A stretch of 64,000 bases of DNA from Camillea tinctor (Eukaryota > Ascomycota > Sordariomycetes > Xylariales > Xylariaceae). The position numbers and the translations under genes were made by a program. Position 1 is the first letter of the stretch; every line of letters begins with the position of its first letter. Shown piece by piece: positions 11,329 through 21,752 of this stretch. The stretch lies in contig MU394114.1 of the NCBI GenBank assembly GCA_022578605.1, positions 1,165 to 65,164 of the forward strand, written 5' to 3'. Below the pieces are notes generated by a model. It saw only the letters and a list, made by a program, of their open reading frames with translations. It was not told the DNA's origin and searched no databases.

Positions 11329-14300
11329 CTACAGCGCCACATACCTCTCCTCATCAACCCTCGTCCGATTCCGCCAACAGTCCTCGACCCACTGCCCCGT
11401 AACCACATACGGAACGGGTTTCCTGCGACTAATAACCGTGCGCACCTCCGCCGCGATCCGCATCTCCTTCCCTTTATCGTCACCTCCGCCTCCCAGCACC
11501 ACGACCTGGGTAACCTCCCGATCGTCCAAGTCCTCAGCTACGCGTCCGCCGCCGAAGCGCACGTGGTTTCTCATCCGTAGGAGTTTCAGCTGCAGCGTGT
11601 CCGACATTTTCCTGTTAGTATTATTGTTATTGTTGTTTTTGTAGTTGTCGTAGCCATCATTTTCGGTAGCGAAATATACCGCCGTGCCCCTGAAGAGGTG
11701 ACCCACGAGGTTATTGCCCCCCAGGTCTTCGTGTCCGTGGTCCGCGAGCTGTTGCAGGAAGGCGTTTTTATCAAAGGGCAGAGCGCCGATCTTCTCCTCG
11801 TGCTTCGGCATGCCGCGCAGTAGATCCCGCAGCTCTTGCATATCTAGGTCCCGGGCGTAGCTGTCTCCGTAGTCATCCGCGTTGGCAGCGGCGGTGTCGC
11901 GGGTGGATTGTGTTGCGCAGAACAAGTGGCCTGTCTCGTAGGGGAGTAAGAAGTTATTTCCGTTCTTCTCGTATTGGCTTAGGCAATCGAGGATCCACCT
12001 CGGCCGGATGATGTCCACATCGCCGGCTTTCATCAAGCTGGCTACCTTGACAACCTTCTTCTCGGCCACCAGAATCATTTCGGTGCCCGGGGCGGCGCGT
12101 TGTGAAACGCGACCACCATTTTCCTTGACCAGCGTCTCGAGCTGTGTCTTGGACTTCCGGACCGGCTGTGTGCAATCTGTCATGATACAGAACTCGAGGC
12201 CCTCGAACAACTTGGTCTGCGGTCCTGCGAATGCGACAATGGGCGCCGTGTCTTGGCCGGCGATAACGATTTCTTTCCTCGCTCGCTTGGTCGGGTGGCG
12301 CTTGCGAGAATCGATTTTCATCTCCTTCTCCTCTTGCTTCTGAAGTAATTTATTCCTGAGTTCCTCTAGCCCACTCATGTCCTCTGCCGTATTCCAGCTC
12401 CGGTCTTGCCTTATGCCCTTGAACCGTGGGAATCGCAGTGTGTAGTTGGCCGCGAATGAAGTTGTATCGTTTAAGCTGGCCGCTTTCACCGTGATCACTA
12501 TCGACTCACTAGGACGGATCCAAACATCTGGTCTTTCGTACTGACTCTTGGCTCCTCCGGCTATTTTAATGTATTTGTTAGGGGGCTTTTGGGGATCCCA
12601 ATCTCTCCATTTGCCAAAGGTGAGGTGCTGAATCTCAGCAAAGTCTTCCGCTCGAAATCCACCACCTACTCGTAAGAAGCTGTAGCACAATTCCTCATCT
12701 GCTCCAGCCTTGATATCGTTCTCCGAAGCGCGAAGGCCACACAGGAAAGCTGATAACCTACCGCCACGGTGCCCGGATCCGAAGTAACCGCCAATGATGA
12801 GGACGTCTACTGATTCACCATATTCTGTCATGTAATCAGGCTTGACCTTGATCCAATCGCTGTTACGGTCGTCAACCTTATACATCGAGCCAGGGTTCTT
12901 TATCACGATTCCTTCCGATGCGTCGGACACGATCTTACGAAGCATCGGTTCTATGGCGTCTGGAGAGGTCGCCTTGGTATACTCGAGTATTTCAAGTCGG
13001 CCTGGGACGCCGGGAACAGCTTTCGCGAGGGCATTGCGGCGATCGCGGAGCGTATACTGAGTCAGCGGCTGGTCATTTAAATATACGATGTCGAATACCC
13101 GAAGGACCGGCCGCGGGGCATCGTCTTTATGGGGGTTGCGTAACCCTTCGATAGCTGCTGTCTTTAAGGTGCCAAATTTCAGGACTTTGTCTATCTGCGG
13201 ATCCCAGGTGATCATCTCTCCATCGAGTATAATATTCCGCACACCGGGGGCGAAAGCATTCTTGAGATGGCGAGTGAGCGAGGAGCTCTCGCTAAAAAAG
13301 CTATCGCCGTAGAGATAGGTATAGTTCTTGACATTTCTCGACCAGAAACAAAATCTCTTGCCACCGGGTGTCTCGTCGTCGTCTATCATGTGCAGTTGCA
13401 TCCTCTCGCCATCCAACTTCTCTTCTATCCAGTATTCATCGTCCTCGGCCGTGCCGGTGGAGGAGTGAAGCTTCTCGACCATCTTTTGGAAGGAGGTTGC
13501 TAGCGGATTTGCGGCTAGCTGGGGCTGGAAGCACTGCATCAGATTGATGCCGGTCTGAGCGCTGGTGAGACGCACATTGGGATCGTACAACTCCCAGCAC
13601 ACCTTGCGTAGGCTTGACGTGACACCGAAGAGAGTCTGGGCATCAGGATGCCATAATTCGAATATGGTCTTTTCAGTAGCACCTATCTTCAGCTGCTTCA
13701 AAATGATACGAATGAGCCACTGCAGCTCCTCGGCATTCATGCGCTGGTAGAACTTCTCGAAGATGGGCAACCTCTCCTTCTCACCCGAAGCAGTTGACAG
13801 TTTGTTGAGCATCTCGTTGACCTCGGCAATGCGCATGTCACCAGGATCAATACGCATAGGTCGCTTGGACAATACCTGGTAGCATCTACCAGCAAAGTCA
13901 CCTGCAGCACCGGCACCGGCACGACCGGCGGTCGACATGCTCGGTAACTTCCAGTTAATGATGCTAGAGCCGTCTTCCGAGTACTTGTCGATGCCCATCA
14001 GCTTCACCAACAACCTGCCGATGGTGCTCTCCTTCAGCCCATACATGCCCCTTTCACGATCCGAAGGGGCTAGGATCAGTCGTAAGACAGGGAAGAAGTC
14101 ATCACCCACTTCTGAGCGCCACCTGGAGATGAAGCGGTCGATGATATTCCGCCGGTGCTCGTAGGGCGAGAGCTTACTAAGTCCGCGGCCGGGTCTGATG
14201 CGGGTGGCGGCGGCGGACCCAGGCTGCTTCCTACTTTCATTCAGCGGGTTGAACAGGTCCTTGTATAGTACGGAAAATGGCAAAGTCCTTGAGTGATTCT

Positions 14301-14490
14301 TGGGCCGGTTGGGATACCTGGAGATGTCCCCGTTAATACCTGTGCGAATAAATGCATAGCAGCATACAACTTAGAAAGGAAAACCCTACTGTTCATCGAG
14401 ATCCTCAATAGTTTGGCCTTCTGTCGTGTATTGGCGCTCATCCTCATCCTCGGCAGCGGATGACCGAGGTTTCCTCCGGCGCTGGCTCAT
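11329..14490 (-). CDS. lig4: DNA ligase IV (non-homologous end joining)
   Basis: Exon 1 is 14490-14390 and exon 2 is 14317-11329. The 72-nt intron has a GTAGGG donor and a CCAG acceptor, giving 1029 residues. The junction restores the conserved block YPNRPKNHSRTLPF just after an acidic N-terminus. The N-terminal DNA-binding domain is followed by the nucleotidyltransferase motif EEKLDGERMQLH with catalytic lysine K334, an OB-fold region, and two BRCT domains in the last ~300 residues. An Asn-rich insert lies inside the second BRCT. This order is diagnostic for the ATP-dependent ligase that seals double-strand breaks with XRCC4/Lif1 and XLF/Nej1 in the nucleus. It converges on the HET gene and diverges from the PIF1 helicase. 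A longer first intron ending at 14340 was rejected because it brings a stop into frame. Confidence 0.97.
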
Positions 14491-15405
14491 GGTGAATTAT
14501 TATTACTCGATTACTTGATTACTTGACTATAGTGAAGTGTGGAAGTGTGTGGGTGGTCTTGATGAGAATGAGTTCATGGATGTGGATCGAGTCTTATGAA
14601 GGTGAACTGTGATGCTTTGGTGATATGAAACTACATAGGCGCGAAGTAGGTGGTAGTGATCCAGGTTCACGATAAAGTCAGTAGGGATGCAAGTAAGAAC
14701 CTTGGAAGTGATCTAGGTTAGGTGGTTTAGGTAGTACTAGTAGTTTAGGTAACTGCTGGAGAGTTCTGCCTGTTGTTAGTCTTAAATCGCATTCCATTTA
14801 TTATGTATAAGTCAAGCTGCTATCGATTCCTTAAATAAGTCAATCCAATTAAAAAAACATGTACATCTATAAGGTTCAGTTCTATTTTACTAGTAGGTAT
14901 AGATACAATTACATCTTAATATGGTAACTACCATAGGTATCTCTACAGAGATGAACATATGGAAAAGATACTTTATAAGAGCAAGAAATGTGGGTCAAAT
15001 AAGGTAGGTTTACTTTGGTAACCTCTTAAGACATGGTCCACTATTTTGTCTTATCAGTTATCAGTGCTTATCCAGCGCGTACTTTTTTTTTCCTATCCAA
15101 GGTGGGGACGCGACGTGTTGGAGGTCAAGGTTAATGCCATAGTACTTACTACCTACACTAACCTAAATACTTATATGCTTCTACATATTACTTATTCCTT
15201 ATACACCTCCATTGATGTACACTTTCCACCTATCAACACACATTATTGACTTCCCTGCCTCATACCAATTGACCCGCTTCAGCCAACCATAACAGCACCC
15301 TCCCTCTGTTTCTTACTTTTATACTAGTTATACACCTCCTCCTCCTACTCCTCCTCCCTTGCTGTCCCGTCCTCCCCCCCGTCCCACCGACAAGACAAGT
15401 TCTGG
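14491..15405. other. Divergent intergenic region between lig4 and the PIF1 helicase
   Basis: This 915-bp spacer separates two divergent start codons. It has many TAGGTA/TACCTA words (14647-14760, 15150) and a pyrimidine-rich tract (15290-15390) just before the PIF1 ATG, as expected of a fungal promoter and leader. No ORF with coding character is seen. Confidence 0.6.
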
Positions 15406-18194
15406 ATGAATGTTTCCACCTTCGCCTACCACTATAACCTCTCCCCTTCCAGGTTCCTTTCCACCCTCTCGACTAGGCTCGTCCCCATACGCCCTCGTGC
15501 TCATGCATCTCCAACCTCTGTCGCCATGCTAGGTAGGGCAAGAGATAAGGCGCAGGCCAACAAGGCCTCCTCGACTTCTGCTGCCACCTCTTCTTTTGCC
15601 AAACCAGATCTCGCACATCAGTTGTTCCCTTCGAGCAGTCCTTCTGCCCACGATGGCAATATTGCCCAATGGGCTACCTCCTCCAAGGGACGAGGAGGTG
15701 CTTCTTTCGTCTCTTCTCTCGCCCACGGGCCCTTACGACCGAGGCCTAACAACGTCCAGCTGCCGTCTGGCAAGTCGTCCTCCGTGACAGAGTCTGGTGC
15801 GAGCTACCTGATGCCGCATACGAACAACCTCGCATCCATATGCAGCAATGTCGGGTCCTTCCAGGAGGATGTCGGCACGAGCCAAAGCCAGTCTCAGGGG
15901 AAAAATACTGTACCTGTATACTTTGCGGAGGGAGACTTTAGCGACGATGATACCCTCGAATTAGACTACGAATGCCCGACTGCCCTCCCATCTATGCCCC
16001 CACCACCGCCTGCGCCGGTTCCTGCACCACAGGCTGCACCTCCAACCAGCCAGATTCCTTGGTCCTCATCGCCGCAGGATCACCTGTACCCTCCCGCCCG
16101 GTCCCTCGCCAGATCATTGAAGCGCGATTCCCCCGACGGAAACCCACCCCCCGCTCAGCCTAAAACGAAGAAGAGGACCTTGCCGAGTACTTGGAAATTG
16201 GAGAAGGAAAAGGAAGAAGAAAAAGAGGAGGAGGAGGAAGAGGGAAAGGAAGCGCGTTCTAAGGCGAAGAAGTCGTTGGCGACTCCAGCTCCTAAGAAAA
16301 CCGCGCCCTTCTGGGATGCCACCCAGAGCGCTACCAAGGATCTAAAGAAGCAGCTCAAGGCGCAAAGCAAAAAGTCCGATTCCGCGTCTGGACAGGGCGC
16401 GGATTTCGGCCAGTCAAACTCTGGCAACAGTCACAGCAATAGTCACGGCAATGGCCCGTCGAGACCAGGAGTCGAGGCCATTTCTCTGAGTTCGGAACAA
16501 CTGCACGTCCTTGATTTGGTTATTCAGAAGAAGCAGAGCGTCTTCTTCACAGGTCCCGCCGGTACAGGAAAATCCGTCTTGATGCGAGCTATCATTGCAG
16601 AGCTCAAGAAGAAATGGTCCCGCGACCCCGAGAGACTCAGCGTAACGGCATCTACCGGTTTGGCCGCGTGCAATATCGGCGGCCAGACCTTGCACAGTTT
16701 TGCTGGAATCGGCCTCGGGAAAGAAGATGTACCGTCGCTCGTGAGAAAGATCCGTCGGAACCCCAAGGCCAAGAATAGATGGCTCAGAACGAGCGTCCTC
16801 GTCATTGACGAGGTCTCTATGGTCGACGGGGAGCTCTTTGACAAGCTTGCCCAGATCGCGCGCACCATTCGTAACAACGGTCGCCCGTGGGGCGGTATCC
16901 AGTTGGTCATCACTGGCGACTTCTTCCAGCTGCCCCCTGTCCCGGATGGAGGGAAAAAGGAAACTAAGTTCGCATTCGATGCGGCCACATGGAACACATC
17001 GATTGACCATACCATTGGGCTGACCCAAGTCTTCCGTCAGAAAGATTCTCGTAAGTACAAATCCGCGCGACAATTTTGTGGGAGGGAGTCGATTGCTAAC
17101 AGTATCATATGGCAGATTTTGCCAATATGTTGAGTGAGATGCGTCTCGGCAGGATCAGCGAGGATACCGTAAGAACTTTCAAGAGCCTGTCGCGAGAGCT
17201 CAAATTCGACGACGGCTTCGAAGTGACTGAATTGTATGTTTTCATCTCCAACGAACCCTCCCACCTCCCCTCCTTTTTTTTCTTTCCTCTTGTGCAAAAG
17301 ATGCATGCTAACGTTGAGACCAGATTCCCCACCCGTAACGAAGTCGAGCGGTCAAATGATTTCCGACTACGCAATCTCCCTGGCGAGGTTCACCGCTACG
17401 AATCCGCTGATTCTGGGGAACCCAACGTGCGGGATAAATTACTATCTAACATGATGGCTCCCAAGACTATTGATCTCAAAAAAGGAGCTCAGGTCATGTT
17501 GATCAAAAACATGGACGAGACCTTAGTGAATGGATCCCTCGGCAAGGTTATAGGTTTCATGAACGAAGCCACCTTCGAGATGTGGAATTCGTGTGATAAG
17601 ATCGGGTCGGATGACGAAGCCGAGGTGGACGCGCACTCAAAGAAAATCAAGTCGTTCGGGCGGCCGTCGGAGAGCAGTATGAAAGATTCGAAGTTATACC
17701 CACTCGTCCGATTCACGGCCACAGACGGCACGCACCGCACCCTTCTCTGCATCCAAGAAGAGTGGAAGGTAGAGCTGCCGACGGGCGAGGTGCAGGCCGC
17801 GCGCAAGCAGCTACCGCTCATCCTCGCGTGGGCGCTCTCTATCCACAAGGCGCAGGGCCAGACGCTGGAGCGCGTCAAGGTCGACCTCGGCAAAGTGTTC
17901 GAAAAGGGGCAGGCGTACGTGGCGCTCAGCCGCGCGACTAGGGCGGCGGGGCTGCAGGTGCTGCGCTTCGACAAGAACAAGGTCATGGCGCACCCGCGCG
18001 TCATACAGTTCTACAACAAACTGTACAGCGCCGAGTCCGCGGTCAAAGGCAAGAAGCTAGCGGACATCTCGGAGTTTGCGCATAGAGGTAGAGAAGCAGC
18101 GGCCCCGGCACCGGTCAAGAGGAAGGAAGTCCCAGAGGTTATAGATCTAGACGAGGAGGAAGAGGAGGCGGCGGCGGCGATGATGGCGTATTAG
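15406..18194 (+). CDS. PIF1: PIF1-family 5'-3' DNA helicase
   Basis: Exons 15406-17050, 17116-17233 and 17324-18194 give 877 residues. Introns of 65 and 90 nt have GTAAGT and GTATGT donors and CTAAC branch sites. The low-complexity N-terminal ~360 residues (Pro-rich, then Glu/Lys-rich) precede the superfamily-1B core: Walker A GPAGTGKS (383-390), Walker [11 protein letters not shown] with D468/E469, TGDFFQLPP (503-511), then [14 protein letters not shown] across the second splice junction. Near the C-terminus lie [15 protein letters not shown] and [11 protein letters not shown]1 helicases act on telomeres, G-quadruplexes, Okazaki maturation and mitochondrial DNA. The first ATG gives an Arg/Ser-rich leader of the mitochondrial presequence type, and a second in-frame ATG at 15526 (M41) would remove it. 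Confidence 0.96.
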
Positions 18195-19502
18195 GGGGAT
18201 GGAGTGGAATCGAATGTACAAATACCTGAAATGCATTGATGTGAAGAAAAACCCCATTTGCTAGAGATGATGGTGCTGATGGGTATTAGACCGGTATCAT
18301 AGAAACGGGGGAAAGGTATGAATAATGTGTTACAAGGCTTGGGCTTTTTTTACTTCTTCTCGCGTATGGGACTTTGTGGTTGCGAGGATGATATGTCAAT
18401 GATACTCTCTACTACTGCTACTGCTACTTCGGAAGAGGTGGCTGGTTATGTCAAGAAGGTAGGGAGGCAAGCGCTACTACTTACCGAGTTGAAGCGCGTG
18501 TAGTGTAAGTCTCGGAACCGGAGCCGGAACCTTAGATACATAGGGGCCGGAAATGGTACTATGGAAAGAATGTAGGGTATGCCAGGAAGGAAGGAAGGAA
18601 AGGGGGTGATGCATGTGGTAGATTAGTAGATGCGTTATACTATGTATATACATTGATACTACATAGCTAAAAAAGGATAGAGTACGTATGTTTCAATCGG
18701 TTGGGTGACCTCTGAGCAAGGGGGATATCTCTGTGTCTATCGATGGGGTAGGGGCCCATACGTACCGCCGGCCTGTGATATCTTGGCCGGTACTTGGGAA
18801 TAGCTTCTTAGTGCCATATAAGGTTTACATCCTGGGTTTCTGTATCCCTTGAGGTACTTAGGTGGTCTTTTATATACATGCATATATACTAGCCTAGCAC
18901 ATAATATCGTGCTGCCTACATAGTAGGTACCTGGGTATGCAGCTGTGGTAGAGTACATGGCAATATATTGTATACCTCTCAAGCAATGATCCTTAAGGCT
19001 TACACTTTAAGGTTTGGCGATATGGGGGGTCTGTTTGGTTAGATGGATGCCCAACTACCTAGTATCAAGACCTGGATAAGTACTAAGCATCTTGATGGTA
19101 AAATGGAAGCTGTAAGTGCCTTTTCCGCTCCTGCTACTTTATGGTGTTCTCAAGTTCTTCGGTATAAAAGGCCTTCTGAGACCCGATCTCTTCCTCTTTC
19201 ACACGTTCAACCTGTCACTCTCTTTTTTACCATCTCACACACCCTCGGTTCTTATATTGTTTCATACAACTCACTCGTTTTAACCTGTCTTCCTTTTCAT
19301 TCGGTCTTTTCTATCCTTAAGCACCAGAGTATTATATCCTCCTTTTCATCCAGCAGACTTATCTTTATTGATCAACCCGTTTCCATCAGAAACAACGCGT
19401 TTGTATCAGGTTTCTTCCTCATTTTATATTTACCAACCCGCTGCATCATTATTATTCTCACGATAACCTTGGCATAAAAGTCGTTGTTAGTTTCTCGGCT
19501 TG
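18195..19502 (+). other. Spacer with leader of the downstream deaminase-like gene
   Basis: The first part carries the PIF1 3' flank with short GGAA and CTACTG repeats. From about 19160 the sequence is pyrimidine-rich and looks like a promoter and 5' leader. A 144-codon ATG frame at 19043-19477 has a skewed Ser/Leu/Ile composition expected from CT-rich leader DNA, and I do not treat it as a gene. Confidence 0.5.
19163..19169 (+). promoter_or_regulatory. TATA box candidate
   Basis: TATAAAA lies in a pyrimidine-rich promoter-like tract 334 nt upstream of the start codon of the deaminase-like gene. The distance would imply a leader of roughly 300 nt. This is inferred from the motif only. Confidence 0.35.
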
Positions 19503-21193
19503 ATGATGGATACTATTCTACGTCCTGGTCCTTTTGCTGTTGAGCAAGCCATGGCTGGCAAAAACTCAGATTGTGGCTACTACGACTTCAAGTTAGGAAA
19601 GAAGGGCCGATCTATCGTTGTTTATGCTCCGGTAATATCAGTCCGAACCGCCATTCACCTCGATAAAAGTAAGACTATTGGAGTTATCACAACGCGTAAT
19701 GAGACCAAGATCCTACAAGCCGCCTACAGCGGTTGGACACCGGGAGTGGGACAGGATGGGAACTGCCTTGACAGTAAAAAATGGAACCACATTGCGCTTC
19801 ACAAGGTTGCTAAGGTGTTGAAATTCAACTTTCCCGGAAATCAGCGAGACAATGGTAATCGTAAGTAATTTTCTGGTTCTTTTTGTTCTACTTCGAGGTT
19901 ATCTTAAGAGTGTATGAAAATGTTATTTAATAAGTATGACAGTTGCTGACTCCCAATATTACAGTGCCCATGGTGGATGAGCACCGAGGTCGTGCTCATG
20001 CAGGACACGTCGAAGTACTCTTGGCTACATAGTACGCAGTTGAGACACTTCGTAGATTCGTAAGTAATTCAAAATTTGCTTCATATTTCCCCTCTATATC
20101 TTCTATCAATACCAAGATTTCTCTATTTTTGGATTTTCTTCTGGAAAGAAACAAAAAAAAAAGGAAAAGAAAAGAAAGAATTAACCGTGGATTTATTCTA
20201 GTATCTTGATGCATCCGAGGATTGGCTTGTTGCCAATTTGAAGAAGTTACAAAAGCATGTCCAAGTAGGGCCGGATAAACGCATTGCTTACATCACTATT
20301 GATTCGCAGCCGTGCCGACCGTGCCTGCAATTTATTAATTCACTTCAGCAACATACTGGGCTGGTATTCGTTGTCAATGGCGGAGCGGGCGTTGGCCCAA
20401 CGATTGTTAGAATTGAGGGCCGACGACGTTATGACACCTTTGGGGATACCTTTGAAGATTCTAGCCGTGAGGCTACCCCCAACCATCCTGATGAAATGGC
20501 CAGAAGAGTTGTGGATGAAATGATTGTAATTAACGAGTCGGAAAACGGTGGCGGCGACGACTCAGATGTTACCATGGAAGAAGAGTCACCTCATCGCATC
20601 GAGTATGGCCATCGGCGTGGTCGGATGGAGTGGCCCAAGAGCCCTTTACAGGCTACTGGTAAGTCTATGGATATCTAGCCCTGTCCTTCAAACCGCTTGA
20701 ATCAGGGCATTCATTAACACAGTCTTCGAAAGCGTCCCGGGTACCGGCCAACCATGAAAAACTTGTGGCCGACTATAAGAAGAAGACCCCCGTGTGGGAG
20801 TGGCCAGGGTATAATAGTGTCCAAGAAGCAGCAAAACAAACGGCATCGTTAGGTTGGAGATATGCCCGCGGTGCACTGGACGCTATCACGGCCGACAGAG
20901 ATTTGAATGATAGCATTATAGAAGAAGAATCTGAGGAGATTGAGAACGAGGGGGGTGAGGATGAAGAACATGACGATTTTGAAAAGATAAAATATGATGA
21001 TATCGAGGACGACGACGACGACGACGACAATGACGACGATGATGATAGTGAAATCGAAGTAATACGCGTCAAAGAAAGAGACATACAACAGGCACCCAGG
21101 AACTTCGATCGTTGGCGATACCAACCCGCGGAAAACAACGAGTCCATATTTCGCACTCGTTTTCCCTTTTTGAATGCCCAATTCGGTCTCTAG
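19503..21193 (+). pseudogene. Deaminase-fold protein gene with an in-frame TAG
   Basis: Four exons keep one frame from ATG 19503 to the stop at 21193: 19503-19860, 19965-20059, 20202-20658 and 20706-21193 (465 codons). The only break is TAG at 20030-20032 (codon 142). Exon 2 has HAGHVE (131-136) and exon 3 has PCRPC (188-192), preceded by IAYITIDSQ. Together they form the HxE...PCxxC zinc signature of the cytidine-deaminase fold. The stop falls six codons after the catalytic Glu, in the helix that follows it. A Gly/Asp/Glu-rich C-terminal tail (about 376-425) includes a run of Asp codons. Substrate is unknown; a nucleic acid or nucleotide is inferred from the fold. A weak donor at 20015 (GTACTC) would skip the stop in frame but delete the helix. 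The intron at 20659-20705 is only 47 nt. The locus may be a dead allele, a sequencing error, or a case of alternative splicing. Confidence 0.65.
20999..21055 (+). repeat. GAC/GAT trinucleotide run encoding an acidic tract
   Basis: Runs of GAC and GAT codons in the last exon of the deaminase-like gene encode a nearly pure Asp/Glu stretch. Such trinucleotide runs are length-variable. Confidence 0.8.
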
Positions 21194-21752
21194 ACGCTTT
21201 GCTCATCTCGACACGCTGATCTTGCAAAGAATGGAAAGGGATGACTTGGGACTATTCAGATGTATCTGTTCACCTATGTGAAGTGGAGGGATAACCGGAA
21301 TTAAAAAAAAAAAAAAGGGGGGGGGGGGGAGATGCTTGAAGATGTTTAATAGGAACTCGGAGTTATAAGGGGATAAAAGGTATCGTTATAAGTCCGTATA
21401 AGTCGGCTAATTCTCGGGAATATACAATCTTCGCAACACCAGTGGCCACACCATATGCATGCAGGCAAGCCTTAAGCGTGCCTATGACGAAGCTTAGCTG
21501 ACCTAGCTTCTTTACATAGCTTATAGCTGCCTTATAAACTTTTTTACTTGATTTTTATTTTCCAGATAATAAAAATAGCATCTTCAGGTTGGAGGGGGTT
21601 CTTTATCACCAAACATCGGACACCCACTTAGTCCCCCCTTCTTCCCCCTCTCCTCCCCGCCCGTCCGACCGGTCTTTTAGGGGTAGAAGACCGGGGGTAA
21701 TTTTTTTTCTATCTTTTCTTTTCTTTCCCCCTTTTGTCTCTAGCTCGCCGCC
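21194..21752. other. Intergenic region upstream of MDM10
   Basis: This 559-bp spacer holds an A14G13 homopolymer pair at 21303-21329. A T/C-rich stretch ending in CTCTAG lies 10 nt before the MDM10 ATG, which could be the acceptor of a 5'-UTR intron. No coding frame of note is present. Confidence 0.5.
21303..21329. repeat. A14-G13 homopolymer junction
   Basis: Fourteen A residues are directly followed by thirteen G residues in intergenic DNA. Confidence 0.9.

Noticed and set aside
14283..14340. Starting ligase IV at the TTG codon at 14283 or after the AG at 14340
   Set aside because: TTG lies inside the conserved block and the 14340 acceptor brings a stop into frame; the acceptor at 14318 restores the family N-terminus.
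19043..19477. 144-codon frame upstream of the deaminase-like gene
   Set aside because: Overlaps a TATA box and pyrimidine-rich leader; skewed composition and no domain.
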